This document shows, piece after piece, positions 8,205 through 17,042 of a stretch of 64,000 bases of DNA. A program made the translations under genes and the position numbers. The DNA is from Rahnella laticis (GTDB lineage Bacteria; Pseudomonadota; Gammaproteobacteria; Enterobacterales; Enterobacteriaceae), in NCBI RefSeq assembly GCF_015644585.1, contig NZ_JADOBI010000002.1, positions 124,001 through 188,000 on the forward strand, given 5' to 3'. The notes under the pieces were generated by a model, which saw only the letters and a list, made by a program, of their open reading frames with translations, was not told the origin of the DNA and did not search any database. Positions within the stretch are counted from its first letter, which is position 1. Each line of letters opens with the position of its first letter.

Positions 8205-9761
8205 TTACGCAGGATCAGGCAAGTCATCAGCTTCCGTTTCGGTGATCTCAATCAGCGCCTCCTGCGCACTACAAGATTGCAGCCTGCGCCGCAAACAATC
8301 CACGATATGCCCAAACGCGGGCACAATTTCTTCCTCCGAAACACCGCCATAACCGAGCAAAAGCCCGCGCCGCGGGGCAGGACGCAGGTAATACGCGGAA
8401 AGCGGGCGGGTCAGCACATGCTTTTGCTCCAGCTCAGCGCTGAGCGCCACGTCATCAATCGAATCCGGCAACGACAAAATCAGATGCAATCCGGCATTAC
8501 TGTTTTCGCTTAAAAACTCCGGCCCGAGCTCCTGTTCAATCAGCTTCGTCAGCACATTACGCCGCTTGCCATAAATCAGCCGCATCCGGCGGATATGTGC
8601 CGCGTAATGGCCTTCGCGTATAAATTCCGCCAGCGTCAGTTGCGTCAGTCCGTTACCCGCCCGGTACAACTCGGAATGCGCAATCTTGAGGCGCGAAGCC
8701 AGAGGGCGCGGCAAAACGACGTAACTGATTCGCATCGCCGGGTACAGCGTTTTGCTGAACGTCCCGATGTAAATCACCGGCGCATCGCTGCTCAGTCCCT
8801 GCAACGCGGGGATCGGACTGCCGGAATAACGAAATTCGCTGTCGTAATCATCTTCCACCACCCAGCTGCCTTGCTGGCTGGCCATCGCGAGAATTTTTTG
8901 TCTGCGCGCCAGACTCATTACCGCACCCAGCGGATAGTGATGTGACGGTGTCACGCATATCAGTTTAGGCGCGCGGTTTTCTGGCGGATTTTCAGGCGGA
9001 TCCATACCGTTTTCATCCACCGGAATCGGCTGAATGTCCACGCCGTTGATGGTTAGTACATTGCGAATGCCCCAGTAGCTGGGTTCTTCAATCCAGGCGA
9101 CATCGCCCGGGTCGCAAAGCATTTTTGCCAGTAAATCCAGTGCCTGATGCGTACCGGCGGTGATGAGGATCTGGTCGGCAGTGCAGTCCACCGAGCGTGC
9201 AATACGCAGATAATCAGCGAGCGCATGCTGAAGTTCCGGGCAGCCACCGTGGCGAGAATAGGTGAGATATTCCGGATGCAGACGGCGGCTCAGGCGGTTT
9301 TGCAGCTTGCGCCAGATGTCGTGAGGAAACTTTGTGACATCCGGCACGCCCGGCATAAATGCGCCCCACTGGTGCGACGCCACGCCGGTGCGCGTCAGCA
9401 AATTTGAACCGCGTTTGGAAAGTGAAACATGGCTGCGGTGCGGGGCACAGCGCGTAATGGTTTTGTCCGCAATCACGCCGTCTTCCGGTAAATCTGATGT
9501 GACGAAGGTACCACTTCCGGCACGTGTCTGAATGTAACCCTCGGCCTGCAATTGCTCGTAGACCGCCAGTACCGTATTGCGCGAAATATCCAGTTCTTTG
9601 GCCAGGTCCCGGGATGCAGGCAAACGGCTGCCGGGGCTGATGCTGCCGTCAAAGATAGCCTGTTGTAATGCCTGATAAACACGCCTGTTCAGCGTGCCTC
9701 CGGAAGATTCAGAAAGCCCGGTGAGACGCTGAAAAATGAGGTCAGAGAGCAATGAGCGCAA
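8205..9761 (-). CDS. MocR/GabR-family transcriptional regulator
   Basis: A 518-residue fusion of a GntR-type winged helix (residues 20-95, with LPASRDLAKELDISRNTVLA and GYIQTRAGSGTFV) to a fold-type I aminotransferase-like domain. The PLP lysine motif is visible in YIGTFSKTLYPAMRISYVV. Such proteins use PLP and an amine ligand as the effector. It is divergent from gabT-gabD, 145 bp apart, the classic position for GabR, which senses GABA-PLP and activates gabTD. The ligand is therefore probably GABA or a related omega-amino acid. Confidence 0.88.
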   Translation of the reverse strand: MRSLLSDLIFQRLTGLSESSGGTLNRRVYQALQQAIFDGSISPGSRLPASRDLAKELDISRNTVLAVYEQLQAEGYIQTRAGSGTFVTSDLPEDGVIADKTITRCAPHRSHVSLSKRGSNLLTRTGVASHQWGAFMPGVPDVTKFPHDIWRKLQNRLSRRLHPEYLTYSRHGGCPELQHALADYLRIARSVDCTADQILITAGTHQALDLLAKMLCDPGDVAWIEEPSYWGIRNVLTINGVDIQPIPVDENGMDPPENPPENRAPKLICVTPSHHYPLGAVMSLARRQKILAMASQQGSWVVEDDYDSEFRYSGSPIPALQGLSSDAPVIYIGTFSKTLYPAMRISYVVLPRPLASRLKIAHSELYRAGNGLTQLTLAEFIREGHYAAHIRRMRLIYGKRRNVLTKLIEQELGPEFLSENSNAGLHLILSLPDSIDDVALSAELEQKHVLTRPLSAYYLRPAPRRGLLLGYGGVSEEEIVPAFGHIVDCLRRRLQSCSAQEALIEITETEADDLPDPA

Positions 9762-9786
9762 AAGTGGATCCTCAAAATAATTGAAA

Positions 9787-9809
9787 CTGGTTCTGGATTA
9801 TAGAACCGC
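9787..9809. promoter_or_regulatory. inverted repeat in the mocR-gabT intergenic region
   Basis: GGTTCT (9789-9794) and AGAACC (9802-9807) form a 6-bp inverted repeat between the divergent genes. It is a candidate operator for the MocR regulator; the short arms make this tentative. Confidence 0.35.
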
Positions 9810-9906
9810 TGGCGGGATAAAAAACAAGGACGGATTGCTATTTCGACAAATTGTTCACCTTGCAACCGGCAATCTTCAAAACATAACCTTCAGGCAGGAG
9901 CGAAAG

Positions 9907-11175
9907 ATGAGTCACAGCGAACTGGAAAAACGCCGTAAAGAAGCGACACCGCGTGGTGTCGGCGTCATGTGTGATTTCTATGCAGCGAAGGCGGAAAACG
10001 CGACGTTGTGGGATGAGCAGGGCCGTGAATATATCGATTTCACCGCCGGGATCGCCGTGCTGAATACCGGCCACCGCCATCCGAAAATTGTCGAAGCGAT
10101 CCGCAAACAGCTCGACCTGTTCATGCACACCGCCTACCAGATTGTGCCTTATGCAAGCTTTGTCACATTGGCTGAACGCATCAACGAAATCGCGCCGGTG
10201 TCAGGAAAAGCGAAAACCACCTTCTTCAGTACCGGTGCCGAAGCGGTAGAAAACGCGGTAAAAATTGCCCGCGCTGCCACCGGTCGCCCCGGCATTATCA
10301 CTTTCTCCGGCGCATTCCACGGCCGCACCTTACTGACCATGGCGCTGACCGGGAAAGTTGTGCCGTACAAAGTGGGTTTCGGTCCGTTCCCGGCGTCGGT
10401 ATTCCACGGGCAGTATCCGAATGCGCAACACGGCGTCAGCACAGAAATGGCGCTGGACAGCATCGAGCGAATTTTCCGCAGCGATATCAGCCCGCAGCAG
10501 GTTGCCGCCATTCTTTACGAACCGATTCAGGGCGAGGGTGGTTTTAATATTGCGCCGGAAGATTTTGTGAAAGGTCTGCGCGACATCTGCGACCGTCACG
10601 GCATCGTGCTGATTGCGGATGAAGTGCAGAGCGGCTTTGCGCGCACCGGTAAAATGTTCGCGTCAGATTACTATCCGAATGCTCAACCTGATTTAGTCAC
10701 TATGGCGAAAAGCCTGGGCGGCGGGATCCCGATTTCAGGCGTGACCGGCCGCGCTGAACTGATGGACGCGCCGGAACCGGGCGGTCTGGGCGGCACTTAC
10801 GCGGGCAACCCGCTGGCGGTGGCATCGGCGCTGGCGGTTCTCGAAATCATCGAAGAAGAAAAACTCTGCGAACGTGCCAGTCGTCTGGGTGCGGAACTGG
10901 TTGAAACGCTGGAAAAAGCCAAAGCGAAATGCCCGGCGCTGGTTGATGTGCGTGCGCGCGGTTCCATGGTCGCGGCAGAATTCAACGATCCGGCGACAGG
11001 CAAACCGTCGGCTGAGCTGACAAAACAGTATCTGCGTAAAGCGCTGGATGCCGGACTGCTGATGCTGAGCTGCGGCGTCCACGGCAACGTGATCCGTTTC
11101 CTGTATCCGCTGACCATTCCTGATGCGCAGTTCAAAGACGCACTGGCTATTTTGTCCCGCGTGCTGGCTGACTGA
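9907..11175 (+). CDS. gabT: 4-aminobutyrate aminotransferase
   Basis: A 422-residue class III PLP enzyme that transfers the amino group of GABA (or a similar omega-amino acid) to 2-oxoglutarate, giving succinate semialdehyde. FSTGAEAVENAVKIAR binds the cofactor phosphate, ADEVQSGFARTG carries the cofactor aspartate, and the Schiff-base lysine is K268 in MAKSLGGGIP, the same number as in E. coli GabT (426 residues). The ATG at 9907 has AGGAG 6 nt upstream; a longer frame from 9781 would cross the promoter region. gabD starts 8 bp later. The E. coli order is gabD-gabT, so the order is swapped here. Confidence 0.92.
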   Translation: MSHSELEKRRKEATPRGVGVMCDFYAAKAENATLWDEQGREYIDFTAGIAVLNTGHRHPKIVEAIRKQLDLFMHTAYQIVPYASFVTLAERINEIAPVSGKAKTTFFSTGAEAVENAVKIARAATGRPGIITFSGAFHGRTLLTMALTGKVVPYKVGFGPFPASVFHGQYPNAQHGVSTEMALDSIERIFRSDISPQQVAAILYEPIQGEGGFNIAPEDFVKGLRDICDRHGIVLIADEVQSGFARTGKMFASDYYPNAQPDLVTMAKSLGGGIPISGVTGRAELMDAPEPGGLGGTYAGNPLAVASALAVLEIIEEEKLCERASRLGAELVETLEKAKAKCPALVDVRARGSMVAAEFNDPATGKPSAELTKQYLRKALDAGLLMLSCGVHGNVIRFLYPLTIPDAQFKDALAILSRVLAD

Positions 11176-11183
11176 GGAACGTT

Positions 11184-12638
11184 ATGCAACTCAAACATAC
11201 TGAACTCCTGCGCCAGCAATGCCTGATCAACGGTGAATGGTCCGACAGCGAAAATGGCGAACGCGAGGACGTCATCAACCCGGCAACGGGCGCGGTGATC
11301 GGCAGCGTACCGCAGATCACCACCGCGCAAACGGCGCAGGTTATTGCTTACGCCGAACAGGCGCAGGCGGTCTGGCGGGAAAAAACGGCCAAACAACGTG
11401 CCGCGCTGATGCAGAAATGGGCGCAGCTGATGCTCGAACATGCGGACGATCTGGCCGCATTGCTGACCGCTGAACAGGGCAAACCGCTGGCGGAGGCAAA
11501 AGGCGAAATCGTCTATGCCGCATCGTTTATCGAATGGTTTGCCGAAGAGGCGAAGCGCGTGGAAGGCAGCGTGCTGGCACCGGTTCAGGCGTCACAACGC
11601 ATGCTGGTTCTGAAACAACCGATTGGTGTGTGCGCGGCCATTACGCCCTGGAATTTCCCGGCGGCGATGATCACCCGTAAAGCTGCACCGGCGCTGGCCG
11701 CAGGTTGCGCGATGATCGTGAAACCCGCAGAGCAAACGCCGCTCAGCGCTTTAGCGCTCGGGCAACTGGCGGTGGAAGCGGGCATTCCGGCGGGCGTATT
11801 GCAGGTGATCACCGGTTCCGCGCAGGAAGTCGGCAAAGTGCTGTGCGCGAGCCCGGTGGTCCGCAAACTGAGCTTTACCGGATCCACCGAAATCGGGCGC
11901 ATCCTGATGGCGCAAAGTGCGCCTACGGTTAAAAAACTCTCTCTCGAACTGGGCGGTAACGCGCCGTTTATCGTGTTCGATGACGCCAATCTCGAGCGCG
12001 CCGTGGCCGGTATTATGGCTTCGAAATTCCGCAACAGCGGGCAAACCTGCGTCTGCGCTAACCGGATTTATGTCCAGCAGGGGATTTACCCGTCGCTGGT
12101 GAAACGGCTGGTGGAAGAAGTGGAAAAACTGAAAGTGGGCGAGGGCTCTCAAACCGGTGTCACGCAGGGGCCGCTGATCGACGACGCAGCCGTCAGCAAA
12201 GTGCGTGAGCATATCGACGATGCGCTGTCACACGGGGCAACAATACTGACCGGCGGCGAGCCACACGCGCTGGGCGGCACGTTCTTCCAGCCTACCGTGG
12301 TCGGCGGTGTGACATCCGCGATGAAATTTGCCCGTGAAGAAACCTTCGGGCCGGTCGCGCCGGTTTTCAGCTTTACCGATGAAGCGCAGGTGGTGGCGAT
12401 GGCGAACGATACCGAATTCGGGCTGGCTGCTTATATTTTCACGCGTGACGCTGCGCGCCAGTGGCGGGTGCCGGAAGCTCTGGAATACGGCATGGTGGGC
12501 ATCAATACCGGTCTGATTTCCAACGAAGTCGCGCCGTTCGGCGGTATCAAACAGTCCGGTCTGGGGAGGGAAGGGTCCCGCCACGGTATGGATGACTATC
12601 TGGAAATGAAATATCTGTGCATCGAACTGGGTGAGTAA
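11184..12638 (+). CDS. gabD: succinate-semialdehyde dehydrogenase (NADP+ type)
   Basis: A 484-residue aldehyde dehydrogenase that oxidises succinate semialdehyde to succinate, completing the GABA shunt with the upstream gabT (8-bp gap). ITPWNFPAAMITRKAAPALA, FTGSTEIG, the general base in LELGGNAPF and the catalytic cysteine near 289 (NSGQTCVCANRI) are present. The size matches E. coli GabD (482). A second semialdehyde dehydrogenase of the Sad type is at 43544-44935, so this activity is encoded twice in the window. Confidence 0.92.
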   Translation: MQLKHTELLRQQCLINGEWSDSENGEREDVINPATGAVIGSVPQITTAQTAQVIAYAEQAQAVWREKTAKQRAALMQKWAQLMLEHADDLAALLTAEQGKPLAEAKGEIVYAASFIEWFAEEAKRVEGSVLAPVQASQRMLVLKQPIGVCAAITPWNFPAAMITRKAAPALAAGCAMIVKPAEQTPLSALALGQLAVEAGIPAGVLQVITGSAQEVGKVLCASPVVRKLSFTGSTEIGRILMAQSAPTVKKLSLELGGNAPFIVFDDANLERAVAGIMASKFRNSGQTCVCANRIYVQQGIYPSLVKRLVEEVEKLKVGEGSQTGVTQGPLIDDAAVSKVREHIDDALSHGATILTGGEPHALGGTFFQPTVVGGVTSAMKFAREETFGPVAPVFSFTDEAQVVAMANDTEFGLAAYIFTRDAARQWRVPEALEYGMVGINTGLISNEVAPFGGIKQSGLGREGSRHGMDDYLEMKYLCIELGE

Positions 12639-12760
12639 TCCTGACGCACAACGTCCCGATAGGGTGCAGAAATGCACGTCAGCTGTGCAAGGTTCAACAA
12701 TAAAAAGAAACTGAGTGGTCGTGAGGCACAAAAAAATCACATAACGCCTCTGCAAAACCT

Positions 12761-12789
12761 GTCCGCCCGCCATTTACGGCGTGGCGGAC
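12761..12789 (+). terminator. stem-loop downstream of gabD
   Basis: GTCCGCC pairs with GGCGGAC around an inner CGCC/GGCG stem. No clear T-run follows, so it may be a weak terminator or an mRNA-stabilising hairpin between gabTD and the next operon. Confidence 0.45.
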
Positions 12790-12831
12790 GGACTCAACAG
12801 TAATGGCATGGTTTATGCTTCATTATAAAAT

Positions 12832-12843
12832 ATGATGCATCAT
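12832..12843. promoter_or_regulatory. operator TGATGCATCA, copy 1
   Basis: A perfect 12-bp palindrome, ATGATGCATCAT, 63 bp before the binding-protein start. The 10-bp core recurs exactly at 16271 and 20099, each before a gene of the same island. It is the probable site of the FCD-type GntR regulator at 19358-20029. Confidence 0.75.
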
Positions 12844-12906
12844 GTTTTTAACAATGCCGTTACCTTAGCGCTTTCCTTACTTTTTAGTTAACCCAGGAGT
12901 CACAGC

Positions 12907-13935
12907 ATGTTTAAAAAGATTGCCCTTACCACTCTTCTCGCCGGGTTGGTGTTTCAGGCCCAGGCTGAATCTCTGACAGTGATCTCTTTCGGCGGTCTGA
13001 ATAAAGACGCTCAGGACAAAGCGTTTTACAAACCTTTTGCAGCCGCCGGTAAAGGTAACATCGAGCCGGGCGAATACAACGGTGAAATGGCCCGTATCCG
13101 CGCCATGGTAGAAACCAAACAGGTGGGCTGGGACGTGGTGGAAGTCGAAAGCCCGGAACTGATCCGTGGCTGTGATGAAGGGCTGTTTGAACCGCTGGAC
13201 TGGAGCAAACTGGGCGACAAAACGCAGTACGTGCCGGGCGCGGTCACCGAGTGCGGTGCGGGCATTTTCCTGTGGTCAACCGTGCTGACGTATGACGCCA
13301 GCAAACTGAAAAAAGCGCCGACCAGCTGGGCTGATTTCTGGGATGTAAAAGATTTTCCGGGCAAACGCGCACTGCGCAAAAGCGCCAAATTCACGCTGGA
13401 AATCGCTTTACTGGCCGATGGCGTGAAGCGTGAAGACATCTATAAAGTGCTCGCCACGCCAGCCGGTGTGGAACGTGCCTTCAAAAAACTCGATCAAATC
13501 AAACCGAACATTCAGTGGTGGGAATCTGGCGCGCAACCGCTTCAGTGGCTGGTGTCCGGCGATGTTGTGATGACTTCCGCCTACAACGGCCGCGTGAGCG
13601 CCGCGCAGGGTGAAGGCCATGATTTCAAAATGGTCTGGGACAACAGCCTCTATGACCTCGACAGCTGGGCCATCGTGAAAGGGTCCAAACACAAAGATCT
13701 GGCCGAACAGTTCATCGCTTTCGCCAACAAACCTGAAAACCAGAAAGTCTTCGCCGAAACCATCCCTTACGGCCCGACTGAAAAATCAGTCACCGGCATG
13801 ATTGACCCTAAATATGCGCAGAACCTGCCAACCGCCGAGAAAAACCTGGCAGGCGCTTTGCAGGTAGATACTAACTTCTGGATTGAGCATGGCGAAGACT
13901 TAGAACAGCGCTTCAACGCCTGGGCTGCTAAGTAA
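12907..13935 (+). CDS. periplasmic binding protein, PotD/YdcS type
   Basis: A 342-residue exported protein with a clear signal peptide (MFKKIALTTLLAGLVFQAQA, cleavage after residue 20). The mature part begins SLTVISFGGLNKDAQDKAF, as in spermidine/putrescine-type binding proteins, and has a WWESGAQPLQWLVSGDVVM block. It delivers an amine or amino acid to permeases encoded just downstream. It starts an operon with an operator at 12832 and is followed by a hairpin that probably raises its expression over the permeases. The ligand is unknown; the context suggests a compound fed to the kinase/phospho-lyase pathway at 16.3-19.4 kb. Confidence 0.85.
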   Translation: MFKKIALTTLLAGLVFQAQAESLTVISFGGLNKDAQDKAFYKPFAAAGKGNIEPGEYNGEMARIRAMVETKQVGWDVVEVESPELIRGCDEGLFEPLDWSKLGDKTQYVPGAVTECGAGIFLWSTVLTYDASKLKKAPTSWADFWDVKDFPGKRALRKSAKFTLEIALLADGVKREDIYKVLATPAGVERAFKKLDQIKPNIQWWESGAQPLQWLVSGDVVMTSAYNGRVSAAQGEGHDFKMVWDNSLYDLDSWAIVKGSKHKDLAEQFIAFANKPENQKVFAETIPYGPTEKSVTGMIDPKYAQNLPTAEKNLAGALQVDTNFWIEHGEDLEQRFNAWAAK

Positions 13936-13982
13936 ATACCCGTCATCCTTTGGTCTGACCCGGCGTTGGCTTCATATGCTCG

Positions 13983-14014
13983 CCCCGGTCACAGTCTTTT
14001 GACTGTTGCCGGGG
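13983..14014 (+). other. intercistronic hairpin after the binding-protein gene
   Basis: CCCCGGTCACAGTC and GACTGTTGCCGGGG form a 14-bp stem (12 pairs) with a TTTT loop. There is no T-run. It is likely an mRNA-stabilising element that favours binding-protein expression. Confidence 0.6.
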
Positions 14015-14102
14015 ATCCGCTTCGCTTGCCGCCCTGATTCAGTCTGAATGATTTTGTGCTTTGAGTTAGGTAATACCAGAGAATTTGCCGCGGGAGAAAA
14101 TT

Positions 14103-15368
14103 ATGAGCCAGACCGAAATGCTGACGACACCGGTGCCTGACGACGCCGCTTCAGGGCCGACGCTGCGTCAGCGCCTGCGCAAAGTAGAAGCGGCGTATAC
14201 GCGACGTTCTTTGCTGCTGATTGCGCCACTTTTGTTGTTTGTGATTATCAGCTTCCTGTTCCCGATTGCGTCCATTTTGGGCAAGAGCGTGACCAACCCG
14301 GAGCTTGGCGAAACCCTCCCGGAAACCGTGGCGCAGCTTGCACATTGGAAAGGCAAAACCGTGCCGGATGAAGCGACGTTTTCCGCGCTGGTGACGGATC
14401 TGCGCAACGCCCGTAACAGCGGCCAGATGGCGACTGTCGCCAAACGTCTGAGCTATGAGGATAACCGCTACCGGAGCCTGATCACCGGCACATTACGCCA
14501 TGTTCCCGAAGGCACCGCGCCGGTCAAAGAGGCGCTGATCCAGAGCATGCCGCTGTGGGGCGAAATGAGCACCTGGCAGACGTTGCAGCGCGCGGCGAAA
14601 CCGCTGACTTCCTATTATCTGCTGGCCGCGTTTGACCGCAAAGTTGACGTCGATACCGGCAAAATTACGGCGCTGCCGCCGGACCAGGCGCTGTACGTTA
14701 ACGTGCTGCTTCGCACCTTGTGGATGGCGCTGGTCGTCACCCTGTGCTGCGTCGCGCTCGGTTATCCGCTGGCGTACTGGCTGGCGAAACAACCGGCCGG
14801 TCGCGCCAACTTACTGATGATTCTGGTGTTGCTGCCGTTCTGGACATCGCTGATTGTCCGCACTGCCAGCTGGATTGTTTTGCTGCAATCCGGTGGCCTG
14901 ATCAACCGCGCGCTGCTTTCCACCGGCATCATCGACCACCCGCTGGTGATGGTGTTCAACCGTCTCGGCGTTTACATCTCAATGACGCACATCATGCTGC
15001 CGTTTATCGTTCTTCCTTTATATGCCGTGATGAAAGGCATTTCGCCGAACTATGTCCGCGCGGCGATTTCACTCGGCGCGCATCCTTTCTCCGCGTTCTG
15101 GCGGGTGTACGTGCCGCAAACTTATGCCGGTGTCACGGCGGGTGCGCTGCTGGTGTTCATGATGGCGATTGGTTACTACATCACGCCCGCGCTGCTCGGC
15201 GGGCCGGGCGATCAGATGGTCAGCTATTTTGTGGCGTTCTTCACCAATACCACGATGAACTGGGGAATGGCGGCGGCGCTCGGGAGCCAGTTGCTGGTGA
15301 TTGTGGTTCTGCTTTATATCGTTTATATCCGCGTGACGCGCACCAAAGCCGAAGTGGCTGCGAACTAA
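14103..15368 (+). CDS. ABC importer permease, PotB type
   Basis: A 421-residue inner-membrane permease. The first helix is LLLIAPLLLFVIISFLFPIA. It is followed by an unusually long periplasmic insert (about residues 65-200), then the core of five helices from VLLRTLWMALVVTLCCVALG onward. The coupling loop that meets the ATPase is in YVRAAISLGAHPFSAFWRVY. The ATG at 14103 has GGGAG 6 nt upstream. The second permease gene follows after 12 bp. PotB-family proteins with the same long insert occur in other polyamine-type importers. Confidence 0.85.
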   Translation: MSQTEMLTTPVPDDAASGPTLRQRLRKVEAAYTRRSLLLIAPLLLFVIISFLFPIASILGKSVTNPELGETLPETVAQLAHWKGKTVPDEATFSALVTDLRNARNSGQMATVAKRLSYEDNRYRSLITGTLRHVPEGTAPVKEALIQSMPLWGEMSTWQTLQRAAKPLTSYYLLAAFDRKVDVDTGKITALPPDQALYVNVLLRTLWMALVVTLCCVALGYPLAYWLAKQPAGRANLLMILVLLPFWTSLIVRTASWIVLLQSGGLINRALLSTGIIDHPLVMVFNRLGVYISMTHIMLPFIVLPLYAVMKGISPNYVRAAISLGAHPFSAFWRVYVPQTYAGVTAGALLVFMMAIGYYITPALLGGPGDQMVSYFVAFFTNTTMNWGMAAALGSQLLVIVVLLYIVYIRVTRTKAEVAAN

Positions 15369-15380
15369 AGGAGCCCGACC

Positions 15381-16220
15381 ATGAAACACAGTATGAAACA
15401 AAAAGGGGCGCTGATTTTGCGGTTGTGGCGCTGGTGTTTCAACTTCTACAGCGCGGCAATCTTGCTGTTTCTGATTGTGCCGGTGCTGATTATCGTGCCG
15501 CTGTCGTTTAATTCCGGCTCGTTTCTGAGCTATCCGTTGACCGGTTTTTCGCTGCGCTGGTATCACACATTCTTCCACTCGGACGAATGGCTGAGTTCGC
15601 TGGGGAACAGCCTGCTGATTGCACCGCTGGCGACGATTCTGGCCACCGTTTTGGGCGTTCTGGCCTCTGTCGGATTAGTGCGCGGTGAGTTTCGCGGCAA
15701 ATCGCTGGTGATGGCAATTATGATTTCGCCAATGATTGCGCCGGTGGTCATCATCGCCGTCGGGATGTTCTTCTTCTTTGCCCGCGTTTCCCTGCTCAAC
15801 AGTTATCTGGGGCTGGTGCTGGCGCACGCGTTGCTCGGCGTGCCTTTTGTGGTGATTACCGTGACGGCAATCCTCAAGAACTACGACCGCAATTTATCAC
15901 GCGCCGCCGCCAGTCTGGGCGCTTCGCCGTGGCGCGTATTTCGTAAAGTGACGCTGCCGCTGATTGCGCCCGGCGTATTTTCCGGTGCGCTGTTTGCGTT
16001 TGCGGCCTCGTTTGACGAAGTGGTGGTGACATTATTCCTCGCCAGCCCGCGTCAGCGCACGTTGCCGATCCAGATGTTCGCCGGTATCCGCGAAAACCTT
16101 GACCCGACGATTGCCGCTGCGGCGTCGCTGATGGTCGGCGCATCGCTGATTTTACTGCTGGTGATGGAACTGCTGCGTCGCCGTGGCGAACGCCTGCGCC
16201 ATTCTTCCGCCGCACAGTAA
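15381..16220 (+). CDS. ABC importer permease, PotC type
   Basis: A 279-residue permease that pairs with the preceding gene to form the channel. It has about six membrane helices (first at residues 20-42, LLFLIVPVLIIVPLSF) and the coupling motif RAAASLGASPWRVFRKVTLP. The ATG has AAGGAG 7 nt upstream. No ATPase gene follows; the operon ends in a terminator at 16236. The PotA-like ATPase at 6870 is the likely third subunit. Confidence 0.87.
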   Translation: MKHSMKQKGALILRLWRWCFNFYSAAILLFLIVPVLIIVPLSFNSGSFLSYPLTGFSLRWYHTFFHSDEWLSSLGNSLLIAPLATILATVLGVLASVGLVRGEFRGKSLVMAIMISPMIAPVVIIAVGMFFFFARVSLLNSYLGLVLAHALLGVPFVVITVTAILKNYDRNLSRAAASLGASPWRVFRKVTLPLIAPGVFSGALFAFAASFDEVVVTLFLASPRQRTLPIQMFAGIRENLDPTIAAAASLMVGASLILLLVMELLRRRGERLRHSSAAQ

Positions 16221-16235
16221 ACATTAAATGACTCC

Positions 16236-16261
16236 GAGGACTTTACAGGTCCTCTTTTTTT
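16236..16261 (+). terminator. terminator of the importer operon
   Basis: GAGGAC/GTCCTC stem followed by a run of seven T, about 15 bp past the second permease stop. Confidence 0.8.
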
Positions 16262-16270
16262 GATTATTTC

Positions 16271-16280
16271 TGATGCATCA
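16271..16280. promoter_or_regulatory. operator TGATGCATCA, copy 2
   Basis: An exact repeat of the 10-bp palindrome seen at 12833 and 20099. It lies 27 bp before the SDR start and right after the terminator, so it marks a separate promoter for the SDR-kinase-phospho-lyase operon. Confidence 0.75.
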
Positions 16281-16307
16281 AATATCAAAACGACAAGGAC
16301 CTTCATC

Positions 16308-17042
16308 ATGACAGAGAAAAAAACGTTACTGCTGACCGGGGCAAGCCGCGGTATCGGTCACGCAACGGTGAAACATTTTTATGCTGCAGGATGGCGGATT
16401 TTCACCGCGTCGCGTCAGAACTGGGTGGACGAATGTCCGTGGGCAGAAGGTTTTCTCAACCATATTCATCTGGATCTGGAAGACATCGACAGCGTACAAA
16501 AAGCGTTGCCGATGATTAAAGAGCGCCTCGGCGGAAGGCTTGATGCGCTGGTGGATAACGCCGGGATTTCGCCAAAAACGCCGACGGGCGGGCGCATGGG
16601 CGTGCTCGGCAGCGATTACGCCACCTGGTTGCAGGTGTTCAACGTCAACCTGTTCTCGACGGCGATTCTGGCGACCGGATTATTTGATGAACTTAAGGCC
16701 GCGCAGGGCAGCATCATCAACGTTACGTCGATTGCGGGCAGCAAAGTGCACCCTTTTGCGGGCGTGGCGTATGCCTGTTCCAAAGCTGCACTTTCCACGC
16801 TGACCCGTGAAATGGCGCATGAGTTTGGCCCGCACGGCGTGCGCGTTAATGCGATTGCGCCGGGGGAAATCGATACCGCCATTCTGTCGCCGGGTACGCA
16901 GGAAATCGTCGAGCGCAGCGTGCCGTTACAGCGTCTGGGCAAGGCCGAAGAAGTGGCGTCTCTGATTTATTTCCTCTGCACGTCGGGCGCGTCCTATGTG
17001 AACGGCGCGGAGATCCACGTTAACGGCGGTCAGCATGTCTGA
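16308..17042 (+). CDS. short-chain dehydrogenase/reductase
   Basis: A 244-residue NAD(P)-dependent oxidoreductase of the classical SDR family. The cofactor motif TGASRGIG is at residues 10-17, NAG in ALVDNAGIS near 83, the catalytic serine in NVTSIAGS, and Tyr155/Lys159 in AYACSKAAL. The ATG at 16308 has AAGGA upstream; the longer frame from 16260 would include the operator. It overlaps the kinase gene by 8 bp, so the two are translationally coupled. It may oxidise or reduce an alcohol in the same pathway; the substrate is not known. Confidence 0.85.
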   Translation: MTEKKTLLLTGASRGIGHATVKHFYAAGWRIFTASRQNWVDECPWAEGFLNHIHLDLEDIDSVQKALPMIKERLGGRLDALVDNAGISPKTPTGGRMGVLGSDYATWLQVFNVNLFSTAILATGLFDELKAAQGSIINVTSIAGSKVHPFAGVAYACSKAALSTLTREMAHEFGPHGVRVNAIAPGEIDTAILSPGTQEIVERSVPLQRLGKAEEVASLIYFLCTSGASYVNGAEIHVNGGQHV

